Shown: positions 57,176 through 64,000 of the stretch, piece after piece | Position numbering within the stretch: the stretch's first letter is position 1 | Layout: each line of letters opens with the position of its first letter | Source: Viola odorata | Lineage: Eukaryota; Streptophyta; Magnoliopsida; Malpighiales; Violaceae | NCBI GenBank assembly: GCA_963691705.1 | Contig: OY829539.1 | Coordinates: forward strand, 11,658,501 to 11,722,500 | Length of the DNA stretch: 64,000 nucleotides | Direction: 5' to 3' | The notes under the pieces: model-generated | Database searches by the model: none | Seen by the model: only the letters and a program-made list of their open reading frames with translations | What the model was told of the DNA's origin: nothing | Made by a program: the position numbers and the translations under genes

Positions 57176-57890
57176 CTCCTGCTTTCTTCAAATTTGATGA
57201 TGGAGATTTTTTCTTCTAGAGATTGTGTCTCCTCCTTGGATAGCACCTGAATTCTATCCTGATCCTATTCTAGATTCAATCCAGTCAAGAAGTCATAAGT
57301 TTTGTCCTTCTTCATGAACTACTTTAGGGTTTTCGCATCTTCAGGACACTTCATTTTAAAGGCCCTGTAATGATGTAGCTCCTACCACAGACTTTGGAGT
57401 TGATTTGCATTCTCTGTGACTGATCTGTCACCTTGCTTGGTCCCTGCAATCTTGGTCTTTATCTCGTACACTTGTGCAGTGCCATGAGCCTTGGAGTAAG
57501 TCCCTTTGATGAAATCCCAAACCTCCTTAGAGTTCTTAAAGAACATGCGGGTATCACTGATTGTTGGTTTCATGGACTCCTAAAGCCAGGACATGATCAT
57601 GGAGTCTTGCTCCTCACATGTTGCAAACTTTGGATTAGTCTTTGCTAACCTATTCTTGAGAAGGTGGTTGTGTCTCTCTTTGCCCTTCAGATACGTCTGA
57701 ATCACTTAGGACCATTTGAGGTAATTTTTCTATTCAATCTATAGGAAATCCTAACACTCTGAAAGTCTCCTACTTTCTGGGTATTTGATTCTTCCTCAAT
57801 TCTGGACTTGCCAGAGTCTGAGGTCATTGGTGTTGTCAAGGGTTGACATGTTTGTCTAGTGATTTGGTTAGAGGAATGAATTTTCAAGTT
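57176..57890 (-). pseudogene. Copia gag (UBN2-type), decayed
   Basis: Minus-strand frames include SDTRMFFKNSKEVWDFIKGT, YSKAHGTAQVYEIKTKI and, in another frame, FLTGLNLE followed by a stop, then DQDRIQVL. This pattern is that of Copia Gag. Frames are broken by stops. The element 2 insertion at 57171-57175 cuts it from the protease part at 37889. Confidence 0.8.
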
Positions 57891-57914
57891 AAGAAACTTA
57901 GAGCTTTGCTACCA

Positions 57915-58096
57915 TAATAGAAATTGAGAATGCTTGAATGATAGCAGTAGGAAACAATTCTATAAAATTGCTTGATTAATTTTGTAAACATACTACATGG
58001 ATATAGGCATTTACAATGGTGGTAGGCTAACTAACATGCTCAACTGTTGTCCAAGTTGGTTGCTGTCCAAATGTCAACAGTGTAGAATCTTCAACA
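57915..58096 (-). repeat. Copia 5' LTR
   Basis: 182 bp; the primer site at 57901-57914 abuts it on the minus strand. Right-hand target copy AGTTT at 58097-58101. Confidence 0.93.
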
Positions 58097-58101
58097 AGTT
58101 T

Positions 58102-58631
58102 CTTGTTCAAGCCATTCACAAAAAGAGCCATAATTGTTTCATCCTCTTCCTTAATTTCGGCCTTGGTGATGGTGGCTTTAAGTTTGTTATAATGCTCACT
58201 CACGCTCTATTTGCCTTGGGTAAGCGCTTGGAGTTTGTGTTGCAAGTCTCTCTAATGGTATGATGGCACGAATCTATCCCTTATGACTTGCTTCATTTCC
58301 TCCCAAGTAGCTATTTGCCTCAATCTGCGATTCCTTCTCTCAATTGTGGTCTTGTCCCACCAACTAATTATATAGTCTACAAATTTCATGGAGGCCAACT
58401 TTATCTTTTTATCTTCAGAATAGAACTGGTTATTGCAAATACGTTGCATTTTTTTCTCCCAAGTGAGGTAGGCATTTGAGTCATTCTTCCTATCAAATGG
58501 AGGAATGGTGACTTTAATGCTAGAGAGGAAAGTATCAAACCTTTGATCTTCTCTTTCTCACCTAGGATATCTTTCCCTTATTTGGCCTCTAGTGGTCACC
58601 ACATATGGAATTGAGCCTTGGACCTACTCAT
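58102..58631 (-). pseudogene. Chromovirus-like Ty3/gypsy remnant, part 1 (gag)
   Basis: Minus-strand frame 58252-58449 reads ASMKFVDYIISWWDKTTIER...ATWEEMKQVIRDRFVPSYH, a gypsy Gag core. Flanking frames continue with NDSNAYLTWEKK upstream and PSAYPRQIE-like text downstream after frame changes. It is truncated at about 58631 against the Athila-like RT. It continues beyond the Copia insertion at 34320. Confidence 0.78.
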
Positions 58632-60419
58632 GGGAAATGGTCTTTCCTTGTGGCTTCATTCAAGCGCCTGTAATCAATACACACTCGCCACCCATTCTGG
58701 ATTCGGGAGGGAATAGGGGTACCTTCGGGACCTGGAATGATAGTTATGCCTATTTTCTTTGGGACCACTTGGACAGGACTGACCCATGGAGAGTCAGAAA
58801 TAGGATAGATAACCCCGGCATCAAGCAACTTTAAGACTTCCTTTTTGACCACGTCCATCATGGGGGGGTCAAGCGCCTCTGTGGTTGGCGGATTGTCTTG
58901 CTAGACTCCTCGAGATGGATGCGATGGGTACATAGGGACGGTGATAAGCCCTTGATATCCGTGATGGTCCAGCCTATAGCTTGTTTGAAATTTTTGAGCA
59001 ATACTATCAATTCGACTTCTTGAGCCTCTACCAATTTGCTGGAAATGATAACTGGGAGGGATTTGTTTTTCCCTAGGTAAGGGTATTTCAGATGTGAGGG
59101 CAACGTCTTGAGTTTGAGGTCTGGAGCTTGCAGAAGAGAAGATGGGAGTCTAATATAATTTTCGCAATGAGGTGCCTCATTCGGGGGCTCGACTGTGAGG
59201 ACATGACTTTCTTCTAGAGATGCTACGACAGAGCATAATTCGGCCGATACTGTAATTGATGATACCATTTCTTTCAAGGACTCAGGGGTAAGACTCCTGT
59301 TGAGGGCTATCTGAAGGGGCTCGAGAAAATTCAGGTCAGCAATATCTTTAATGAAGGGATCTATGACATCAATGAATTTGACACTTGAAGATTCGGGAGG
59401 CTACTTCATGGACTCTAGCATGTTGAAACTGATGACTTCCCCATCAAATTCAAGGGAGATTGTAGCATCATGAATGCGATTTTAGCACAGGCAGTGGCCA
59501 AGAATGGGCGCCCCAAAAGTACGTCCGAAGATTTGGTGGTCGTTGGGTTCTCCATGGAAAGAACATAGAAATCTGCGGGGAACAAGAAATCGCTTACTTG
59601 GACTAGAACATCCGTGATTATGCCTTCGAGGTAGACAACAGAATGGTCTGCAAGTTGGATAACCAAGCTGGATTCCTTTAAGGGCCTGAGTCCTAGACTG
59701 TTGTAGATAGTTAGGGGCATAACATTAATTCCAGCCCCCAAATCACGCATAGCCTTTCTGATGTTGATCATGCCAATCTTGCATGGAATAATAAACATCC
59801 CTTGATCCTTGCATTTAGGAGGGATCTTACGTTGAATGTGGGCAGAAAGGTTGATCCCCACACTTATCTGATTCACCTCGGTGAACTTGTTCTTGTTTGT
59901 GCAAAGCTGTTTCAAAAACTTGGCGTATCGAGGCACACTCTTGACAGCTTTGAGCAGAGGGATGTTGAGGATGACCTTACTAAACATTTCTAAGATGTCC
60001 CGATCCTCTTCATCTTTCTTTTGCTTGACCAACCGTTGAGGGAACGGGGGCTCAAGTACCTTGTTAATGAACTCTTGAGTGAATTCTTCCTCTACGGGTT
60101 GCTTCTTTTTACATCGAGATTTCTTGCTGGAGAAGAAATGGTCGAGTGCAACATCATTGAACTGGGATTTATTTGGTTTTAATGAGGGGTCAGTAGGCTC
60201 AGCTGGTTGTTCTGGTGGTGGCTGGGTGATGGTGTTACAGTCGGGACCTGGAATGACAGTTTCAGCTTCGGGACCTCGATTGTCCTTTGCAGAATCGGGG
60301 TTTGGATGGACGCGGGAAGGTACTTCGAAACCACTATGGAGGTTCATAGCACATGCCTCATGCTTTGGGTTGGCTTCTGGTTGCCCAAGAAATCTCCCTC
60401 CATTTTTTACTTCTTTCAT
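58632..60419 (-). pseudogene. Athila-like protease and N-terminal RT, broken
   Basis: 59415-60419 contains the Pro-rich linker and LEPPFPQRLVKQKKDEEDRD, then a protease with DLGAGINVMPLTIYNSLGL and FPADFYVL..LLGRPFLAT. A stop at about 59413 separates it from 58858-59277 (KTLPSHLKYPYLGKNKSLPV, then IGWTITDIKGLSPSLCTHRI). A frame change in a G7 run at 58862-58868 leads to VVKKEVLKLLDAGVIYPISD, PWVSPVQVVPKK and WRVCIDYRRLNEATRKDHFP. Only the fingers part of RT remains, so there is no polymerase active site. Confidence 0.85.
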
Positions 60420-61403
60420 TTAGGCCATGAGGGTGCGAATGTGCTTTTCAAGCTCTGCAATTTTTTTCTTATCAGAGGATGCATCTTCATTCGGGGGCAC
60501 GACAAAGGTCTGATCTTGTGGTGGCTTTCTCTGATACTGATAGTTCTGAAAATTGGGTCGGGGTTTGAAATTTTGCATGTTGAAAGGAGGGGGGTGATTC
60601 CCATATGGATTTTGTTGATACTGTTGGCTAGGTCCCGAATGTTGAGAGTTTTTCCATACGTAATTAGGTTGTCTCCATCCTTGATTGTTGTTCTAGCCAA
60701 ATGGGGCATTGAATCCTCCCGCGACATTGACAGGTATTTCTTCAGGGATGAATGGGCAGGCGTCCGTGGGGTGGTCCTATAGTTGGCAGATCTGACAGGG
60801 CTTGTAGTACTGTTCGAGGTCTTTCGTGTCCTTTTGGAGGATAGACACCAACTGCTTACGAGTGACCATGGCGATGGACACCGGGTAATATTTATCCGTA
60901 AAGGCTTTTGACATTTCAGCCCACGAATTGATAGATTGAGGACGCAAGTCGTAAAACCAATCGAGGGCATCATCCTTAAGGGACCACATGAAGGCGCGGA
61001 GTTTGGCATGCTCAATACTAACATTGTGTGGCTTCATGGCATCGCAAATGGAGTGTAATTGTTGGAGATGGCAGTGGGGGTTCTCCTAGGCCAGCCCTCG
61101 ATAGAGGGGTAAATGGTGCATGACGACAAATTTGAGTGCCCAGTCGTTCGGGACTGCTGGCCAGACGATACAATTGGTCGGGGCCTCGGGGGCAGCATTG
61201 AATTCATCGATAGTCTGGATTAATGGTGGAACATCGTTCCCTTCAAGGCCTCGATCATCCATTTCAGGTCCGTCTGGGTGGGCAGGTGGTATGTTGTCGA
61301 GGTCTCGAAGTTCGTCAAGATCAAGATGAACAAGAGCTTCGGGCTCTGCCAAATTGAGGGGGTCTCTATCGCGAATACTATGGGGTTGGAAGATCCTTAT
61401 CAC
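60416..61403 (-). pseudogene. Athila-like gag, frameshifted
   Basis: 61086-61403 carries the acidic N-terminal part. 60777-61037 has KLRAFMWSLKDDALDWFYDL and SINSWAEMSKAFTDKYYPV, the Gag core. The frame then shifts into 60416-60780 with ISREDSMPHLAR-like text. At least two frame changes. Gag forms the particle in an active element. Confidence 0.8.
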
Positions 61404-61514
61404 TGTCTCTGAAGTCCTCTTTCTGTCCTTCCTAGCTCGTGATCAATGGGTAGTGGATCTGGTGCGGATCTCCTGGTCATACCAACAAAACAAAGAAATC
61501 AGTCTTGAAATAAT

Positions 61515-61531
61515 CCCCGGCAACGACGCCA
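61515..61531 (-). other. Primer binding site, tRNA-Asp type
   Basis: The minus strand reads TGGCGTCGTTGCCGGGG, one base from the tRNA-Asp-type TGGCGCCGTTGCCGGGG common in Athila/gypsy elements. It lies three bases from the LTR. Confidence 0.75.
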
Positions 61532-61534
61532 ATT

Positions 61535-63239
61535 TGATCATCACTCAAATACAATTTATAATGCCTGAATATATGTGCACAATTGATATGTGTACAGTAC
61601 TAGTCAGGGTCGAACACAGGGATTGAGAGAGACTGATTCAAGGTCTTGAATTAAAACACAAAACAAAAGCACAGAAATGTAACAAACAAGGGTGGGGGGC
61701 GTTTAGTTGACTAATCAAGTTAGCCAAGAGAGATTTGGAGCTAACAATTCTAATAATGAAAGCAATAATCGGGATCTCGAAACTTGGTTCGGGGTCCCGA
61801 AAGGTAAAAGATGGCAAATCGATGATCAAGAGCAGAATAATAAAGCAGAGAGACAAATAAACACAATAAGTCAGATAGAGGTAAAGATCTTAGCAAAGGA
61901 TATTCCTAGGTTGCATTCGGAGGCTCGATCGTCATCAGCACAGAGATATTCTATTCAAGAGACATAGATATGACATAGGGACCAAATTCCTCGGATATGC
62001 CCTACTTTTCTCTTACGAGAAACTACCCCCCGTTTCCACATATGAGGTAGTCTTGACAGCCCGTCATCCCTCCAGGCATGAATGCGGGTGGGTAATACTC
62101 AGGCTGCCCATGAAGATAAGAAAATACATATCTAGAGCTGCAGGTCCCTCAGTTTGTCAGGCTCGTGACCCCGCTCTAATCAACTACTCACCCTAGCTAG
62201 GCGAGACCATTTCGACACGATGACCCCTACACTAGATGCCTACTTGTACCATGTAACTTCCCGACACGTTCCCATCACATGGACGACAACAATCACACAA
62301 GGAAATTATCAGTTGATCAAGCCTCTAATTACCCCAAGTGAAAATATAATTAAAATGATAAGCAATTGAATATGGTTGCAAGAGTATATTAAGCACGTTT
62401 AGGCCTCGAATCTACCCTTGAATTACCTTTGCTAAGAATTAAGGATTTAGCTACTCATGCTTGAAGGGAAATAAATCGTAAATATGGAGAACATAACAAG
62501 TGAAGAAAATAGATTTAAGGGAAGAAAAATTGATTACTAAAAGTCAGAGCAATGCTCCGGTTTGTTACCAAAAATGTTTCAAGCCTGGCGGCTAAGGGGA
62601 AGAATGCTAACAAGAACTAGAGAGATAAACTAGAGTATTTTCTAAGAGTATTCTTGCTAAAAATTTGAAGCCCTAAACTACTCCTTGGATGCTCCTTTTA
62701 AGCTAGAACTCCAAGCACAAAATATCTTCCATCCTAACTAGGGACAAAATGCGTTTAACGAAAGCCTAGCACAAAGCAAACATGCTCCCTAAAGCATAAA
62801 ACAGAAAAGCACAAAATTGGTGGTAGAGGTCTGATTTGTCCAACTTTGTGCAGATCAGGAGCAGGCTTTAGCAGAATCAAGGGTTGACTTGGGCTGACGG
62901 AGATAAACTCTGGGAATTGTGCAGAACTCTCTAAAAAGTGTCAGAGGGGACACATGGAACCTTCGGCAAGAGGACACGTGGAAATGCCGTTCTTCGCCCT
63001 TTGGGGTCTTGAATAGAGAATCCTCGTCAGGACCTTAAAGGCTATCTTGGTGTCAGGACCTCGACTTTGGTCTTGAAGCTCGAATTCGCACAAAATGCTC
63101 CTAAAATGCGTGTTTTCGCATAAACTTCCTTTCTAGGCCTAGATCTGCAATAGTGATGAAAACAAGGGTATATTAGCAGAATCATGCCTTAAATCAATGA
63201 GATAATGGAGGGAAAATCATGCATAAAAACACGCTATCA
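61535..63239 (-). repeat. 5' LTR of the Athila-like element
   Basis: On the minus strand it starts TGATAGCGTGTTTTTATGCA at 63239 and ends GATGATCA at 61535, about 1.7 kb. The partner LTR is not in the window. Confidence 0.7.
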
Positions 63240-64000
63240 ACCCACAAGGCATTTTATGATACGGTTTGACCCCAGTTTATAAGGTCGAATGCGTATGGCT
63301 TTTGAAGTAGGATCTAGCTCGTGAGTTTATTAGACAAATAAAAAGGGAAACAAGCACAAACAAGGAGTACGAGACACGAACACGCAATGGAAAGGAGAGC
63401 AAAGAAAGACAAATAAAAAGGACAGAAATTACCGAAGAGAATACAGATGGAAACTTGGAAGGAAGCTTGAACACGGTGATGAACACTTGAAAATAACTTG
63501 CACATATATTGAACACACGGTTAAGGAAAAAATGAACACAATGAACACAAAGACTCAAGTTATCTAGCTCACACATTCATGAAATACATAAGGAAACAAC
63601 AAATTAAAATAAACATGGAAGGTTAACGTTTAACTTTCGGATGAACAAGAGAACTTCTGACCTAGCTATCTACAAGGTGAGTTTAAGGTGATTAAAGGGA
63701 GGAGTCGTCTAAACTCTAAGCAATAATCACTCAACGGAAACTAATGAGAAAAAGTGTGCAGTGTGGCTTTTATACCAAGAGGCAAAAATGGGCATTTGTG
63801 ACACTTATGCCCTCACTTAGCCGCATGGTTTGCTTGAGTCCTTGTAGCTGCTTGGAGGCTAGGGCCCGTGATGGTTGGTCGTGCGTGTTGTGATCCATGC
63901 ACCTCGGCCTCGTGACTTGCTAGGGTTGTGCGGGTGGCCTCATGCTTTGCTAGGGTTCGGTGCGAGAAGGCCTCGTGGCTTGCTTAGCCATCCCATGGAT
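63240..64000. other. Unassigned flank
   Basis: Purine-rich on the plus strand, with no supported gene. Near the end GCCTCGTGACTTGCTAGGGTT-like strings occur three times (63870-63990). It may be part of another repeat that continues past the window. Confidence 0.4.

Larger units (their letters stand above)
34326..58096 (-). mobile_element. Ty1/Copia LTR retrotransposon, minus strand, split by element 2
   Basis: Two 182-bp LTRs (34326-34507 and 57915-58096) differ at about 12 positions by eye. They are flanked by the 5-bp target duplication AGTTT at 34321-34325 and 58097-58101. On the minus strand the LTR runs TGTTGAAGATTC...CTATTA. A primer site TGGTAGCAAAGCTC (57901-57914) directly follows the 5' LTR and resembles the initiator-Met-tRNA site. 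A purine tract, GCTTGAGAGGGGG, precedes the 3' LTR. Gag lies at 57176-57890 and pol at 34830-37889. Between them a TAT-like element was inserted. The Copia order PR-INT-RT-RH is seen. Decayed, non-functional. Confidence 0.93.
58632..63239 (-). mobile_element. Athila-like Ty3/gypsy retrotransposon, 5' part, minus strand
   Basis: Minus-strand order: LTR (61535-63239), primer site (61515-61531), gag (60416-61403), gag-protease (59415-60419), start of RT (58632-59277). The element stops abruptly after the RT motif YRRLNEATRKDHFP at about 58632, where it meets chromovirus-like Gag, so the rest of pol and the 3' LTR are absent. Frames are broken in at least three places. Confidence 0.85.

Overview
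The window is repeat-dense nuclear DNA from a flowering plant, most likely a eudicot. It carries plant-type LTR retrotransposons, Ac-like hAT transposons, a TIR-class NB-ARC-LRR resistance-gene remnant (a class rare or absent in grasses), PRISE-type (progesterone 5-beta-reductase / iridoid-synthase-like) genes, and an integrated plant pararetrovirus. There is no bacterial-style operon content and no CRISPR array. Only one host gene looks intact (25027-26169). I cannot name the species.

Layout. 1-13098 is the 3' part of a TAT/Ogre-like, apparently non-coding LTR retrotransposon with several tandem-repeat arrays and a ~3.05 kb LTR. Inside that LTR sits a complete Ac-type hAT element (4713-10099, perfect 8-bp target duplication) with a transposase broken by one frameshift and one stop. 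13099-15289 holds exon-like fragments and a poly(A)-tailed retroposon. 15290-17643 is a TNL resistance-gene pseudogene, itself split by a 699-bp hAT-like MITE. 17533-29350 is a tandem triplication of a ~3.07 kb unit made of the last LRR fragment plus one PRISE gene. Copy 1 is enlarged by two non-autonomous hAT insertions and is a pseudogene. Copy 2 is open. Copy 3 has a stop codon and has lost its TATA box. 29351-33000 holds a microsatellite, another small hAT and a LINE RNase H remnant.

33012-58631 is a four-level nest, resolved by target-site duplications. A chromovirus-like Ty3/gypsy remnant (minus strand) was split by a Copia element (34326-58096, TSD AGTTT). The Copia was split by a second TAT/Ogre-like non-coding element (37895-57170, TSD CAACC). 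The 3' LTR of that element was entered at a TA run by an endogenous pararetrovirus (about 47851-56803). 58632-63239 is the 5' part of an Athila-like gypsy element on the minus strand, with LTR and tRNA-Asp-type primer site. 63240-64000 is unassigned.

The most interesting object is the pararetrovirus. Its three large reading frames are uninterrupted and joined by two ATGA stop/start overlaps. It combines a badnavirus/tungrovirus-style polyprotein, including the second Cys motif CX2CX11CX2CX4CX2C, with a large third ORF carrying a viroplasmin-like segment. ORF1 has no AUG. The integrant is flanked by a scrambled cluster of direct and inverted viral pieces, poly(A)/poly(T) tracts at one fixed viral position, and a telomere-like CCCTAAA trimer. 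The second point of interest is the PRISE triplication, in which all three copies have Ser where the family normally has its catalytic Lys. All identifications come from reading the sequence and family knowledge; no database search was run.
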